From positions 1 to 64,000 of the forward strand of contig NZ_FQZQ01000013.1 of the NCBI RefSeq assembly GCF_900142085.1: a stretch of 64,000 nt of DNA. Direction: 5' to 3'. The position numbers and the translations under genes were made by a program. Source of the DNA: Shimia gijangensis (GTDB lineage: Bacteria > Pseudomonadota > Alphaproteobacteria > Rhodobacterales > Rhodobacteraceae). Of the stretch, positions 27,456-37,213 are shown one piece after another. Position 1 is the first letter of the stretch, and each line of letters begins with the position of its first letter. The notes under the pieces were generated by a model. The model worked only from the letters and a program-made list of their open reading frames with translations, had not been told where the DNA came from and ran no database searches.

Positions 27456-27538
27456 GGGAATTTCCGTGTGTTGTTCAACCTCTGCCAGATATGACTGCGC
27501 CACTACCAAGTTACAAGATTGCCAGGGTAGAAGAGAGC

Positions 27539-28372
27539 CTACTCTACCCAATAACGCAGCATCCGGCGCCCTTTAACCCATGCTCCTGGCGTCACACCGT
27601 CCACAAAGCTGGTGCGCCCATGGAACACGCGGGTGTCCACGGCCAAGAGCATCTGCCCCTGTTCAAGCATAAACCGGTGCTGCATGTCCGAAAGCTCAGC
27701 CACCGAATCCAGCACGTCAAACGCATAGGTCTGATCCGTGGTCAGTGGTGTGCCTGCGCGTTCATGAGCGCTGGCAATATAGGGCCGCAGATATCGGAAG
27801 TCCGGAGCCTCATCAGGCCCGCGCAGAACCGGCTGTTGAAACAGCTCTTGCTCAGCAGACATGCCGCGTCCTTCGAACCAAAAAGGCTGGCGCAGGATAT
27901 CAAGAACTTCGGGCATGCCTTGCAGCCGGGCGATTACTTCGCGGGCGCGGATCAAAATGCTTTCGCCCCCGATCACAGACGTCGCCGCACTTCCCAGGAT
28001 CAGGTACTTCATCGGGTCGGGGCGATTGACGCTGTCTGTGTGGATGTCGCCACCCTGACGGGTTTGATGGTATCGGACACCCTCTTCGATGCGCCCGACG
28101 TTGCGGTCATACACTTCCACAACCGTAGCGCCATCTTCGTTTTGCACCATCAATGTTCCCAGCGCCGAGGCCAGAGCGGTGCACGCAGACTTAAAGCCCT
28201 CGTAAGAGTCGCAATACTGGCCCAAATCAAGCACCGTAAAATCATCAGCTTTAAGCACCGCATCAACGGTGGTTTTGAATTGGGATGCCATTGCTGGCAC
28301 ACCGCTGAGCGCGCCTTTCAGTACTGAGGCGTCAATCTTTAGCTCTGGGATTTTTATAGTCTCAATACTCAT
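27539..28372 (-). CDS. TauD/TfdA-type Fe(II)/2-oxoglutarate dioxygenase-like protein
   Basis: About 277 residues starting MSIETIKIPEL. The metal triad is visible as the H-x-D in GGDIHTDSVNRPD and a distal His in RVFHGRTSF; RRMLRYWVE supplies the 2-oxoglutarate-binding Arg. This is the fold of TauD/gamma-butyrobetaine hydroxylases, yet short at the N terminus. Substrate unknown. It lies next to a second, longer member of the same family, transcribed the same way, with a 130-base gap. Confidence 0.82.
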   Translation of the reverse strand: MSIETIKIPELKIDASVLKGALSGVPAMASQFKTTVDAVLKADDFTVLDLGQYCDSYEGFKSACTALASALGTLMVQNEDGATVVEVYDRNVGRIEEGVRYHQTRQGGDIHTDSVNRPDPMKYLILGSAATSVIGGESILIRAREVIARLQGMPEVLDILRQPFWFEGRGMSAEQELFQQPVLRGPDEAPDFRYLRPYIASAHERAGTPLTTDQTYAFDVLDSVAELSDMQHRFMLEQGQMLLAVDTRVFHGRTSFVDGVTPGAWVKGRRMLRYWVE

Positions 28373-28502
28373 GGAAATTCTCAAATTCAAAAACCGGATA
28401 TGCGCCAATTAGTCCATGATTTCATTGGCAACCGCAATGCCTAACCCCGGTCTGTGTCCTGCGGTAAAAAGCATCAACCACGTTGGCAAACGCGCTTCAT
28501 GC

Positions 28503-29561
28503 CTAGTCTAATGGCGCGTGCAGCTTGGTGCCTTTTGTGATGATGCCACCTCGATTGCCAATCTCGATCGATCCATAGCGTTGCCTGAAGCTTTCTGGCA
28601 GTTCTCGATCCCCGTCGGCTGATAGCCAAAGCCGGAACAAATGGCGGCGCTTGTCGGGATCAGGCCAATCCAGATAGCCCGTGCGGTCGTGCAGTTGTGA
28701 GTGGTTGTAGACAAACTGCAAATCACCCGGTTGCAAGCGCATGGTCATATGAAGGTCCGGATCATTTGTCAGATCATCAAACATATCCAAGGCCGCGACA
28801 TGATCTTTGGTGAGACGCATGGCTTCGGGAAACCGCTGTGCACTGTCGATATACTGGCGTTGATAAAACACCGTCAGCTTGCCCTGATGCCAGCTGAGTG
28901 GAGGGATGGTCATAAAAGGCTGCATGCCTTCGGGCACTTCACCGCGCCGGTCGGTGGCGATGGGATCAAACAGACGTTCCAACAGATCAGGCCGTTCGGC
29001 GCGCATCCGGTTATAGATCGCCTCAGCACTGACCAACAGAGACTCGCCCCCTTCTTTGGCCGTCGCGAGGCACAAAAGCCCTACGATATCCGCGCTATCT
29101 GTGTGAAAGGTCTGACGCTCGCTGGTCTGATAAATACGGGTATTGGAATCATTGGCATCTGCTCCGATATCGCGCACATGCCCCAGAATATGCCCGGCTG
29201 CGTTCTGTGAACGGGCCGAGCCCAGGTGCGCGCCCACACCGCAGAAAATCGCAGCCGCCATTTCCTGAGAATAATCTTGAACCGGCAGGCCACGCAGCAC
29301 TTCAAATCCGATTCCGTTGACCAGTTTGTCTCGCAGGCTGTTTAGATGGTTTGCAAATTTCCCAAGCGGAAAGTCTTCTTTCGTGATCTCGCCAATATCA
29401 CGGCCCAAAGAAAGATAGTGTTTCGCTGCTTGTTCCAAGTCAGCAATGCCATCTGGTGTCAAAGTAGTCAGCCAATCCAAGGGATTAGCCATCATATCTT
29501 TCCCGGTCCAGACGGACGGGCCAATCAGTTTTGCCGGAATAGTTTCAAGAATGCTCATCAT
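28503..29561 (-). CDS. TauD/TfdA-type Fe(II)/2-oxoglutarate dioxygenase
   Basis: A 352-residue protein. H-x-D in RQTFHTDSADIVG, distal His in NHSQLHDRTGY, and Arg in RRHLFRLWL mark a functional 2OG-Fe(II) oxygenase. The first ~110 residues (LSLGRDIGEITKEDFPLG, FEVLRGLPVQDYSQ) agree with the TfdA/TauD N-terminal half. Substrate cannot be told; sulfonates, betaines and carnitine-like compounds are options in this family. A start two residues in is also possible. Confidence 0.88.
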   Translation of the reverse strand: MMSILETIPAKLIGPSVWTGKDMMANPLDWLTTLTPDGIADLEQAAKHYLSLGRDIGEITKEDFPLGKFANHLNSLRDKLVNGIGFEVLRGLPVQDYSQEMAAAIFCGVGAHLGSARSQNAAGHILGHVRDIGADANDSNTRIYQTSERQTFHTDSADIVGLLCLATAKEGGESLLVSAEAIYNRMRAERPDLLERLFDPIATDRRGEVPEGMQPFMTIPPLSWHQGKLTVFYQRQYIDSAQRFPEAMRLTKDHVAALDMFDDLTNDPDLHMTMRLQPGDLQFVYNHSQLHDRTGYLDWPDPDKRRHLFRLWLSADGDRELPESFRQRYGSIEIGNRGGIITKGTKLHAPLD

Positions 29562-29644
29562 ATGTCCTCCACCCTCTGTTTGGCAGAGTTAATTCCTATG
29601 GCTTGCCTATATGAGCCGCAGACTATCGCATTCGCGCCATTTCA

Positions 29645-29682
29645 AAACAAAAAACCCCCGCCTGTTTCCAGTCGGGGGTCAT
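29645..29682 (-). terminator. Terminator after rplQ (alpha operon)
   Basis: On the minus strand ACCCCCG-ACTGGAAACAGG-CGGGGGTTTTTTG is a strong stem followed by a T-run, about 25 bases after the rplQ stop. Confidence 0.9.
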
Positions 29683-29705
29683 CAGCGGGCCGTGGCCCGG
29701 AATTC

Positions 29706-30125
29706 TTAATCTTCTGCAGCTTCTTCTGCAGCAACGCGGGCTTTGTCGCCTGCGCCTTTGGCGTCGACGTCGCGATCGACGAATTCGATGATCGCCATCG
29801 GAGCCATGTCGCCATAGCGGAAACCCGCTTTCATGATGCGAACGTAACCACCCGAACGCTCAGCGTAACGTGGGCCCAGGATGTCGAACAGTTTCGCAAC
29901 ATACTTGTCTTCTTTGAGACGCGATGCGGCGTTACGGCGCGAGTGCAGGTCGCCTTTTTTGGCCAGCGTGATCATCTTTTCGATGATAGGGCGCAGTTCT
30001 TTGGCTTTTGGCAAAGTAGTTTTGATTTGCTCATGTTCGATGAGCGAGCCTGCCATGTTTGCAAACAGAGCTTTACGGTGCTCATGAGTACGGTTCAGGC
30101 GGCGATATCCACGTGCGTGACGCAT
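29706..30125 (-). CDS. rplQ: 50S ribosomal protein L17
   Basis: A 139-residue L17 ([18 protein letters not shown], conserved [13 protein letters not shown] and the C-terminal acidic tail). It binds 23S rRNA near the exit tunnel. Last gene of the rpsM-rpsK-rpoA-rplQ unit, separated from rpoA by a 184-base gap with a terminator-like hairpin, which probably tunes L17 against RNA polymerase alpha. Confidence 0.97.
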   Translation of the reverse strand: MRHARGYRRLNRTHEHRKALFANMAGSLIEHEQIKTTLPKAKELRPIIEKMITLAKKGDLHSRRNAASRLKEDKYVAKLFDILGPRYAERSGGYVRIMKAGFRYGDMAPMAIIEFVDRDVDAKGAGDKARVAAEEAAED

Positions 30126-30263
30126 TTTCTAGTCTCCTAATATGCCTTCTACAGGCGATTTTGCTTTGTCTGGCCTCTGATGCGTGTCAGCGGCTCTCCT
30201 TGGGGCGAATGCCCATTTTGTTCATTTTTTACAAAACTCTAAGGCCGGTTTGACCGTTTTGTA

Positions 30264-30300
30264 CAAAACCCCGGGCGGTCATTTGTTAACCGCCCGGTAA
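30264..30300 (-). promoter_or_regulatory. Terminator-like hairpin between rpoA and rplQ
   Basis: Minus strand CCGGGCGGT-TAACAAATG-ACCGCCCGGGGTTTTG: a 9-bp stem with a short T-run. It may be an attenuator or an RNA-processing site in the alpha operon. Confidence 0.6.
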
Positions 30301-30309
30301 CAAAGACCC

Positions 30310-31326
30310 TTAGAAAGAGTCTTCGAATTTCTTAGCCAGATCTTCGATGTTGTCCGGCGGCCAGTCTTCGACGTCCATGCCAAGGTGCAGACCCATGCCC
30401 GAGAGAACTTCTTTGATCTCGTTCAACGATTTGCGACCAAAGTTCGGAGTGCGGAGCATCTCGGCTTCGGTTTTCTGGATCAGATCGCCAATGTAAACGA
30501 TGTTGTCGTTCTTGAGGCAGTTTGCAGACCGTACAGACAGTTCCAGCTCGTCCACTTTCTTGAGCAGAAGTGGGTTGAACTCGAGACCATCGTCTTCTTC
30601 CTGACGACCGGCAGCTTCGGGCTCTTCGAAGTTCACGAAGATCGACAACTGGTCTTGCATGATGCGTGCAGCGAAAGCCACGGCGTCATCCGGCGTGATC
30701 GACCCGTCGGTGTCGATTTTCATGGTCAGCTTGTCATAGTCCAGAACCTGACCTTCACGAGTCGGCTGCACGTCATAAGACACGCGTTTGACAGGCGAAT
30801 AGATCGCGTCGATCGGGATCAGACCGATGGGCGCATCTTCGGGTTTGTTCTTTTCAGCAGAGACATAGCCTTTGCCAGTGTTGACGGTCAGTTCCATGAA
30901 CAGATCGGCGCCATCGTCGAGGTGACAGATCACGTGGTCTTTGTTCAGGATTTCGATGCCAGCGCTGTCGCTGATGTCACCCGCAGTCACTTCACCGGGG
31001 CCTTTGGCATTGATCGAAAGACGCTTAGGGCCTTCGACTTCCATGCGCAGGGAAACACCTTTGAGGTTCAGGATGATGTCGGTCACGTCTTCGCGCACAC
31101 CGGCAACCGAGCTGAACTCGTGCAGAACATTGTCGATTTGAACCGATGTGATGGCCGCGCCTTGCAGCGAGCTCATCAGAACGCGACGCAGCGCGTTGCC
31201 CAGTGTCAGACCAAAGCCACGCTCGAGCGGTTCCGCAACAACAGTTGCTTTGCGCGCAGGATCGGTGCCTGGTTTCACGTCAAGCTGGGTCGGCTTAATC
31301 AGTTCTGCCCAATTTTTGTGGATCAT
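30310..31326 (-). CDS. rpoA: DNA-directed RNA polymerase subunit alpha
   Basis: A 338-residue alpha subunit, starting [12 protein letters not shown]. Assembly region [20 protein letters not shown], and the C-terminal helix-hairpin region [19 protein letters not shown] and [12 protein letters not shown] that binds UP elements. Start at 31326 gives the usual length; an in-frame upstream extension is not conserved-like. Encoded between rpsK and rplQ as in most bacteria. Confidence 0.98.
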   Translation of the reverse strand: MIHKNWAELIKPTQLDVKPGTDPARKATVVAEPLERGFGLTLGNALRRVLMSSLQGAAITSVQIDNVLHEFSSVAGVREDVTDIILNLKGVSLRMEVEGPKRLSINAKGPGEVTAGDISDSAGIEILNKDHVICHLDDGADLFMELTVNTGKGYVSAEKNKPEDAPIGLIPIDAIYSPVKRVSYDVQPTREGQVLDYDKLTMKIDTDGSITPDDAVAFAARIMQDQLSIFVNFEEPEAAGRQEEDDGLEFNPLLLKKVDELELSVRSANCLKNDNIVYIGDLIQKTEAEMLRTPNFGRKSLNEIKEVLSGMGLHLGMDVEDWPPDNIEDLAKKFEDSF

Positions 31327-31396
31327 ACGTCCCTCCATTCCTGTCTGGCCTCCATGTCCGAGAGCGCCAGACTCCCGAGGTTTCAAAATGGCGAAC

Positions 31397-31423
31397 TGGG
31401 GCCGTGAAAATCACGCGGCCCCA
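31397..31423 (-). promoter_or_regulatory. Hairpin in rpsK-rpoA intercistronic region
   Basis: TGGGGCCG...CGGCCCCA is an 8-bp stem in the 113-base gap between rpsK and rpoA. No T-run follows, so processing or structural control is likelier than termination. Confidence 0.45.
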
Positions 31424-31440
31424 GGTCTATGAAATGGTGC

Positions 31441-31830
31441 TTAAACGCGGCGGCGTTTCGGCGGGCGGCAGCCATTGTGCGCAATCGGGGTCACATCACG
31501 GATCGAGGTGATGTTGAAACCGACAGCAGCCAAAGCGCGCAGAGCCGATTCACGGCCAGAGCCAGGGCCCTGAACTTCGACTTCCAGAGTCTTAACGCCA
31601 TGTTCCTGAGCTTTTTTGCCAGCGTCTTCTGCAGCCATCTGAGCTGCATAAGGTGTCGATTTACGCGACCCTTTAAAGCCCATGGTACCGGCAGAGGACC
31701 AGGAAATTGCGTTGCCCTGAACGTCAGAAATCAGGATTTTGGTGTTGTTGAAAGAAGAGTTTACGTGCGCAACGCCAGTGGCGATATTCTTGCGCTCTTT
31801 TTTCTTCGTACGAGTCTTTTCACGTGCCAT
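31441..31830 (-). CDS. rpsK: 30S ribosomal protein S11
   Basis: A 129-residue S11 ([16 protein letters not shown], core [15 protein letters not shown] and C-terminal [12 protein letters not shown]). It forms part of the mRNA exit channel platform. Seventeen bases after the rpsM stop, in the alpha operon order rpsM-rpsK-rpoA-rplQ; note that rpsD, usual in enterobacteria, is not here. Confidence 0.98.
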   Translation of the reverse strand: MAREKTRTKKKERKNIATGVAHVNSSFNNTKILISDVQGNAISWSSAGTMGFKGSRKSTPYAAQMAAEDAGKKAQEHGVKTLEVEVQGPGSGRESALRALAAVGFNITSIRDVTPIAHNGCRPPKRRRV

Positions 31831-31847
31831 TGATCAAACCCTCCCTA

Positions 31848-32216
31848 TTACTTCTTCTTACCAGCAATGGCCTTAGCAGGGCCTTTGCGAGTACGAGCGT
31901 TGGTGTGGGTACGCTGACCGCGCACAGGAAGGTTACGACGGTGGCGCAGGCCACGGTAGCAGCCCAGATCCATCAGACGTTTGATGTTCATTTGCACTTC
32001 GCGGCGCAGGTCACCTTCAACGGTGAGGTTTGCGTCGATATGCTCGCGAACGGCCAGAACTTCGGCGTCCGACAATTCATTTACACGACGGGATGCGTCG
32101 ATTCCAACTGCTTCGCAGATGGCTTTGGCAGAGGTGTTACCAATACCAGTGATATATGTGAGGGCGATCGGGACCCGTTTATGGGTCGGGATGTTTACGC
32201 CGGCGATACGTGCCAC
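31848..32216 (-). CDS. rpsM: 30S ribosomal protein S13
   Basis: A 122-residue S13, opening [20 protein letters not shown] and ending with the basic tail [17 protein letters not shown] that contacts tRNA and the B1 bridge. First gene of the alpha unit; its leader of ~150 nt carries an 8-bp hairpin. Confidence 0.98.
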   Translation of the reverse strand: MARIAGVNIPTHKRVPIALTYITGIGNTSAKAICEAVGIDASRRVNELSDAEVLAVREHIDANLTVEGDLRREVQMNIKRLMDLGCYRGLRHRRNLPVRGQRTHTNARTRKGPAKAIAGKKK

Positions 32217-32274
32217 GTTTCACTTTCCTTTTCGTTGCGGTTCCGTAGTTCCGGAACCTTTTTTCACAACGTAA

Positions 32275-32298
32275 GCCCGACGCGGCTTCCCGTCGGGC
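32275..32298 (-). promoter_or_regulatory. Leader hairpin upstream of rpsM
   Basis: Stem GCCCGACG/CGTCGGGC with an 8-base loop in the untranslated leader between the promoter and rpsM. A candidate site for ribosomal-protein feedback, without any seen similarity to the E. coli S4 target. Confidence 0.5.
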
Positions 32299-32374
32299 CT
32301 CAGCTGATCAGGTGATCTTGCCATTGGGGAGCGACCCCTTTCCGGCAATATGATTCTCTTAGTAGAGATGATGC

Positions 32375-32403
32375 GATTTATGGGGGATTGAGGGGGGTGT
32401 CAA
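32375..32403 (-). promoter_or_regulatory. Promoter of rpsM-rpsK-rpoA-rplQ
   Basis: Minus-strand TTGACA (32398-32403), 17-base C-rich spacer and TAAATC (32375-32380), just after the adk stop. Confidence 0.75.
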
Positions 32404-32417
32404 GTCCCGTCGCCTCC

Positions 32418-33059
32418 CTATCCCAGTACGGCGTTAATCTCGGCTTTGACTTCGTCAATTTCACCAAGCCCATTGACCGACTTCAGGTCGCCCTTGGCAT
32501 AGTAATAACCAAGCAGCGGAGAGGTCTTTTTGTAGTATTCCATCAGGCGATTGCGTAAGGACTCTTCGTTGTCGTCTGCGCGGCGCTTGAAGTTCGCAGC
32601 CCCACAGTTGGAACATTTGCCATCTGCTGGGTGTGGTTTGGTGACGTCGTTGTAAACTTCACCACAGTCGCCACAGGTTGACCGTGCTGTGATGCGCTGA
32701 ACCAGCGCTTCGTCGTCAACCTGCATTTCCACGACGGCGTCCAGCTTTTCGCCTTTTTCTGCCAGAAGGTCCGCCAGAGCATCTGCCTGAGGCAACGTGC
32801 GCGGAAAGCCGTCAAAAATGAAACCGCCCTGCTTGTCGCCTTCGAGCCGCTCGCGGATCAGACCGATCACGATCTCGTCGGTCACCAGATCACCACGCGC
32901 CATGACGTCGGCCACGATCTTGCCCATCTCGGTGCCGCTGTCCTTGGCTTCGCGCAGCATATCGCCGGTTGAAAGCTGGATCATGTTGCGGTCATCAACC
33001 AGATGACGGGCTTGCGTGCCTTTACCGGCACCGGGTGGTCCAAGCAGGATAATGTTCAT
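32418..33059 (-). CDS. adk: Adenylate kinase (zinc-LID type)
   Basis: A 213-residue long-form adenylate kinase (ATP + AMP to 2 ADP). P-loop [17 protein letters not shown]-binding STGDMLR, and a LID with four cysteines ([10 protein letters not shown]... CSNCGAAN), so this enzyme should bind structural zinc, unlike the E. coli form. Overlaps the secY stop by four bases. Confidence 0.97.
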   Translation of the reverse strand: MNIILLGPPGAGKGTQARHLVDDRNMIQLSTGDMLREAKDSGTEMGKIVADVMARGDLVTDEIVIGLIRERLEGDKQGGFIFDGFPRTLPQADALADLLAEKGEKLDAVVEMQVDDEALVQRITARSTCGDCGEVYNDVTKPHPADGKCSNCGAANFKRRADDNEESLRNRLMEYYKKTSPLLGYYYAKGDLKSVNGLGEIDEVKAEINAVLG

Positions 33060-34417
33060 TTACGAATAGGCCCTTTGCGCTTGCGCTTGCGGCCCTTTCC
33101 AGACAGCTGCGACTTTTCGATCAGCCCTTCGTATTGGTGGGCCAGGAGGTGGCTCTGAACTTGTTGGATGGTGTCCATAGTCACCGACACAACAATCAGA
33201 ACCGAAGTCCCGCCAAAATAGAAGGGGATCGCCAGCTGGCCACGCAGAATCTCAGGAAGGAGACAAACTGCCGCAAGGTAGCCCGCGCCGATCACAAGCA
33301 CGCGGTTCACAACATACTCCAGATATTCGGCGGTTTTCTTACCCGGACGAATACCCGGAACAAAGCCGTTCTGGTTCTTCAGGTTGTCGGCGACCTCATC
33401 CGGTTTGAACGACACGTTGAAGGTATAGAAGTAAGCAAAGAACACGATCATCGCTGTGAAGAACAACAGATACAGCGGTTGGCCGGGGCCAAAATAGGCC
33501 AGAATCGTCGACATCAAAGCACCGGTTGATCCGCCCGAGAAGGTCGAGATCGTGGTTGGCAACAACAACAGCGACGAAGCAAAGATCGCAGGGATCACGC
33601 CGGCCGGGTTCACTTTGACTGGCAGATGCGAAGATCCGCCGTCATAGACCTTCATGCCGACCTGACGACGCGGGTACTGAATATGGATCTTGCGCAAAGC
33701 GCGTTCCATAAACACCACAAATCCTATGAGCACGATCATCATCACCATCACACCGATGATCACGGCAGGGCTGATGGCGCCGGAACGACCCGACACAAGG
33801 AACTGTGCCAGAGCGGCGGGAACTTCAGCGATAATGCCAACAAAGATGATCAGCGAGATACCGTTGCCGATGCCGCGCGCAGTGATCTGCTCACCCAGCC
33901 ACATCAGGAACATGGTGCCACCCACAAGGGTAATCATGCAGGAAATACGGAAGAACATGCCCGGATCAGTGACCAGCTCGCCAGCCTCCAACGACACAGC
34001 CAGACCGTAAGACTGCAATGTGGCAAGCGCCACGGTCCCGTAGCGGGTGTATTGGTTGATCTTTTTGCGACCCTGCTCGCCCTCTTTTTTGATCTGCTCA
34101 AGCGCAGGCACCATCGAGGTCAAAAGCTGAATGATAATCGACGCCGAGATATACGGCATGATCCCAAGAGCAAAAATGCCCATGCGGCCCAGTGCGCCGC
34201 CGGTGAACATGGCCAGCATGCCGCCAATACCAGCGGCGGCCCCTTCCATGAATTCGCGCAATGCAACACCGTCGATGCCAGGCACCGGAATAAACGTGCC
34301 CAGACGATAAACGATCAACAGCCCCAGCGTGAACAGGATGCGGTTGCGTAGATCGGTGGCTTTACCAAGTGCTGCCCAACTTGTGTTGGCGGCCATTTGC
34401 TCTGCTGCGGATACCAT
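33056..34417 (-). CDS. secY: Protein translocase subunit SecY
   Basis: A 453-residue, ten-span SecY. Visible: early [20 protein letters not shown]2 plug area after [16 protein letters not shown], and the C-terminal cytoplasmic [14 protein letters not shown]. It forms the SecYEG channel in the inner membrane. Coupled to adk by overlap; upstream rplO is separated by a 106-base gap with a terminator-like hairpin. Confidence 0.98.
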   Translation of the reverse strand: MVSAAEQMAANTSWAALGKATDLRNRILFTLGLLIVYRLGTFIPVPGIDGVALREFMEGAAAGIGGMLAMFTGGALGRMGIFALGIMPYISASIIIQLLTSMVPALEQIKKEGEQGRKKINQYTRYGTVALATLQSYGLAVSLEAGELVTDPGMFFRISCMITLVGGTMFLMWLGEQITARGIGNGISLIIFVGIIAEVPAALAQFLVSGRSGAISPAVIIGVMVMMIVLIGFVVFMERALRKIHIQYPRRQVGMKVYDGGSSHLPVKVNPAGVIPAIFASSLLLLPTTISTFSGGSTGALMSTILAYFGPGQPLYLLFFTAMIVFFAYFYTFNVSFKPDEVADNLKNQNGFVPGIRPGKKTAEYLEYVVNRVLVIGAGYLAAVCLLPEILRGQLAIPFYFGGTSVLIVVSVTMDTIQQVQSHLLAHQYEGLIEKSQLSGKGRKRKRKGPIRK

Positions 34418-34437
34418 TCGGATCTCTCTTAGACTGA

Positions 34438-34475
34438 AAACGCCGCCAAAACCGTTTTCCGGTTCGGCGGCGTTT
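34438..34475 (-). promoter_or_regulatory. Terminator-like hairpin between rplO and secY
   Basis: Minus strand AAACGCCGCC ... GGCGGCGTTTTC: a 10-bp stem followed by TTTTC. May partially terminate and lower secY-adk relative to rplO. Confidence 0.65.
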
Positions 34476-34523
34476 GGAAAACTAGAAGTGTATGTAAGGG
34501 GCGCTGAGCCCGCTCACAACCTC

Positions 34524-34997
34524 TTATTCTGCCGCAGCTGCAGCAGCAACGTTCAGCGACCCACCGGCTTTGGCAACAGCGTCTACAGCTGCTTGCGAAG
34601 CACCTGTGACTGTGATGTCAATTTTGGCAGTAATTTCGCCTTTGTTCAGAACGCGGATACCGTCCTTAACACGACGTACGAGGCCCGATGCGACCAGCGA
34701 TTCTTCGGTGATTGCCGATTTCGCGTCGATCTTGCCTTCGTCGATGAATTTCTGGATCAGACCCAGGTTAACAACGGAAAATGCCTTGCGGTTTGGCTTG
34801 CTGAAGCCACGCTTAGGCAGACGTTGATAGAGGGGCATCTGGCCGCCTTCGTAACCATTGATGGCTACACCCGAGCGGGACTTTTGACCTTTGATACCAC
34901 GGCCACCCATTTTACCTTTGCCCGAACCCGGGCCACGGCCAACGCGCATGCGTTTCTTGGTTGCACCTGGATTGTCGCGCAGTTCATTCAGTTTCAT
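34524..34997 (-). CDS. rplO: 50S ribosomal protein L15
   Basis: A 157-residue L15 starting [15 protein letters not shown] with the glycine-rich [19 protein letters not shown] segment. An AAGGAGA ribosome site precedes the ATG. Normally L15 follows rpmD directly; here it starts a new transcription unit (rplO-secY-adk) after a 2.8-kb insert with a cyclase on the other strand. Confidence 0.97.
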   Translation of the reverse strand: MKLNELRDNPGATKKRMRVGRGPGSGKGKMGGRGIKGQKSRSGVAINGYEGGQMPLYQRLPKRGFSKPNRKAFSVVNLGLIQKFIDEGKIDAKSAITEESLVASGLVRRVKDGIRVLNKGEITAKIDITVTGASQAAVDAVAKAGGSLNVAAAAAAE

Positions 34998-35096
34998 ATC
35001 GCTTCTCCTTTTGCCGGAAGTGACCCATGAAGCGTAAGGGGCCAAACGCGGCTTTTCTTGCTTGTTGATTCTTGTGACGTGAAACGCCACCGGGGG

Positions 35097-35125
35097 CGTA
35101 TAGACCCTGTGAGATGACGATGCAA
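35097..35125 (-). promoter_or_regulatory. Promoter of rplO-secY-adk
   Basis: Minus strand TTGCAT (35120-35125), 17-base spacer, TATACG (35097-35102), about 100 bases before rplO. Confidence 0.7.
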
Positions 35126-35195
35126 GCGTTGCGACAGGGTGTACAGGTGTTTGCGTCCTTTTGCATTTTCTGTATTTCCCTTTACGCTGACTTTC

Positions 35196-36353
35196 ATGCA
35201 TTGGAACGCCCGAGACATCACCGACTGGCTTCTGACCGACGGTCCAAACATGCCGCATCTTGAGGCATTGACCTATGCCCTGGCAGACAGGCTGAGAGAC
35301 GGCGGCGTGCCTCTCTGGCGGTTACGGCTGGCCATGCGCACGATTCACCCGCTTGTCACTGCCGTAAGCACGATCTGGGAGCGCGAAACCGGCCCACAGG
35401 ATGTGCTCGTCAGTCGGCACGGGCTGGAACAGCTCAGCGTGTTCCGGGGCAGCCCAATGTCGGTCATCTCCGAGACCCGTGCGCCATTGCGCAGGAATCT
35501 GAGCGATTTGACCGGCGAAGATCACAAAGCGTTTCACGACCTGCGCGAACGCGGGGCCACAGATTATCTGGGTATTCCGTTATTGTACGGTGACCACATG
35601 GGAGGAATTATGATCGCAGTGACCGATGCCTCTGATGGGTTTTGCGAACATGACATCGAAGGGCTGTCGACCATTGCAATGACACTTGCGCCGCTGGTCG
35701 AAGTCCGGCGTCTCGCTGTTCTGTCCAAGGCCGTGGCCAGTGCCTATCTGGGGCCGACAACTGGACAGAGGGTTCTGGGCGGTGAGATCACGCGCGGGCA
35801 TGTCGACCAGATTGATGCGGCCATCATGATCAGCGACCTGCGTGGCTGGACCCGACTGAACACAGAACGACCTGTGCACGAGGTTGTGGCGATCGCCAAT
35901 CAGTATTTCGACATTCTGGACTCTGCCGTGAAATCGAATGGCGGGGAAATCCTAAAATTCATGGGGGATGGAGTGTTGGCGATCTTTCCAGCCGAAGGAG
36001 ATCAGGCAGGCGCAGTCGCCAACGCCAAGGCCGCAGCGACATCTGCCCTGACCAATCAAAGTGACGCGCTGCAATTTGGGGTCGGGCTTCACGTGGGTCA
36101 GGTTCTGTATGGCAACGTCGGCTCTGAAACCCGATTGGATTTCACGGTCCTTGGCGCGGCGGTTAATTTGGCGGCCCGGATCGAAGCACTATGTGCTCAA
36201 ACCGAATGTTCTGTTCTGATGTCGAATGAGTTTGCCGATCTTCTGGACGCCCCGGTTCAATCGGTTGGTCGATTTACCCTCAAGGGGCTGCCCGAAGACG
36301 TGTCGGTTTTCACGTTCTGCAAACCATCCATCACCCGCGAACCAAGCTGCTAA
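35196..36353 (+). CDS. Class III adenylate/guanylate cyclase with N-terminal GAF-like region
   Basis: About 385 residues from [13 protein letters not shown]. The N-terminal half (to ~residue 190) resembles the sensory segment of adenylate cyclases found in rhizobia/roseobacters, with a GAF-like core ([20 protein letters not shown]). The catalytic domain has the metal Asp in [11 protein letters not shown], the second Asp and substrate Lys in [16 protein letters not shown], and the transition-state pair in [15 protein letters not shown]. It should convert ATP to cAMP, or GTP to cGMP. Oriented against the ribosomal genes, inserted between rpmD and rplO. Confidence 0.88.
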   Translation: MHWNARDITDWLLTDGPNMPHLEALTYALADRLRDGGVPLWRLRLAMRTIHPLVTAVSTIWERETGPQDVLVSRHGLEQLSVFRGSPMSVISETRAPLRRNLSDLTGEDHKAFHDLRERGATDYLGIPLLYGDHMGGIMIAVTDASDGFCEHDIEGLSTIAMTLAPLVEVRRLAVLSKAVASAYLGPTTGQRVLGGEITRGHVDQIDAAIMISDLRGWTRLNTERPVHEVVAIANQYFDILDSAVKSNGGEILKFMGDGVLAIFPAEGDQAGAVANAKAAATSALTNQSDALQFGVGLHVGQVLYGNVGSETRLDFTVLGAAVNLAARIEALCAQTECSVLMSNEFADLLDAPVQSVGRFTLKGLPEDVSVFTFCKPSITREPSC

Positions 36354-36428
36354 AACGCAAAACGCCCGCCGTTAAAGGCGAGCCGCTTTGGAGTGCCGCA
36401 AACGGCCTGATGGTTTGAGTCAGGTCGC

Positions 36429-36560
36429 TTAGACGCGGTGGCTGTCGCGCAGGTATTCGGTCCAGTGAGGGACATGCTCGGCGCGGAAAAAGCCTTTGAA
36501 GAAGGCGCTAACGCCAAAGGCGTTCGAAAAGCGGGCGGGGAGTTGTGTGGCGAATGCCAT
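36429..36560 (-). CDS. Small 43-residue protein, unknown
   Basis: The reading frame starts MAFATQLPARFSNAFGVSAF and ends in a charged tail (HWTEYLRDSHRV). The composition, amphipathic look and absence of rare codons suggest a real small protein; aromatic and basic residues alternate with a hydrophobic stretch. No strong ribosome site is visible, so this is uncertain. It lies between the cyclase and the DoxX gene and close to a DUF1127 gene, a typical environment for small stress proteins in this group. Confidence 0.45.
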   Translation of the reverse strand: MAFATQLPARFSNAFGVSAFFKGFFRAEHVPHWTEYLRDSHRV

Positions 36561-36673
36561 GCTGGAGGTCCATATGTCTGAATTTCAGGTTTGAGGCTGG
36601 ATACGCCTACCCAGTTTCCCTGACCACCACCGAAATCAACATCCCCGAAATGCAGTGAACGCATGGATGTCTC

Positions 36674-37045
36674 TCAGGGGATCAACGCCAGAAGCTTATC
36701 CAGATTAACCCAAACGACATAAGCCGACAGGGTTCCGGTGATCATGGCCGGGACCCCTTGCTTCCATGTGTCAAAGATCAGATGGCAGGAAATTGCCCCC
36801 AACGACGTGCCCAACAAAGCCAGCGCGCCCAAGCCTCCCAGGGCCGTCGATTGGCACCAGATCGCAATCGCTCCGAACAATTCTGCCAGCCCGACAAGCA
36901 GCATGATCCGGCGATTCAGCCCATAAGATTTGAACATCTCGACCTGCACGTCAAAGATCGTTTTTTGCCATCCAAGGATCTTGATCGAGCTGGCGAACAA
37001 AAAGAACGCTGATAGCAATCCGGTAAATACCATGGTGAGTGTCAT
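36674..37045 (-). CDS. DoxX-like membrane protein
   Basis: A 123-residue protein with four predicted spans (MVFTGLLSAFFLFASSIKIL, GLAELFGAIAIW, GLGALALLGTSLGAIS, AMITGTLSAYVVWVN). This is the pattern of the DoxX family of small membrane proteins, many of unknown function. Start at 37045 is preferred; a longer in-frame form exists to 37099. Confidence 0.75.
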   Translation of the reverse strand: MTLTMVFTGLLSAFFLFASSIKILGWQKTIFDVQVEMFKSYGLNRRIMLLVGLAELFGAIAIWCQSTALGGLGALALLGTSLGAISCHLIFDTWKQGVPAMITGTLSAYVVWVNLDKLLALIP

Positions 37046-37156
37046 GTTTCTTGTCCCTTTTCCTGTATCCAACGCCAGATATGTATGGTCTGGGAACAAT
37101 CAACCGAAATAAGTTCGTGGTTTCGCGCACAAGCCATGTGCATAATCCCAGGACAC

Positions 37157-37190
37157 AAAAAAACGCCCCCGGCGATCCGGAGGCGTTTTG
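37157..37190 (-). terminator. Terminator after the DUF1127 gene
   Basis: Minus strand AAAACGCCTCCGG-ATC-GCCGGGGGCGTTTTTTTG: stem plus a seven-base T-run. Confidence 0.9.
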
Positions 37191-37213
37191 AAAAGTCGAA
37201 AGACGCGGTGGGC

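Noticed and set aside
36350-36664. Minus-strand frame of about 104 codons between the cyclase and DoxX genes
   Set aside because: Low-complexity, Pro/Ser-rich, no ribosome site; the smaller frame at 36429-36560 in another register looks more natural.
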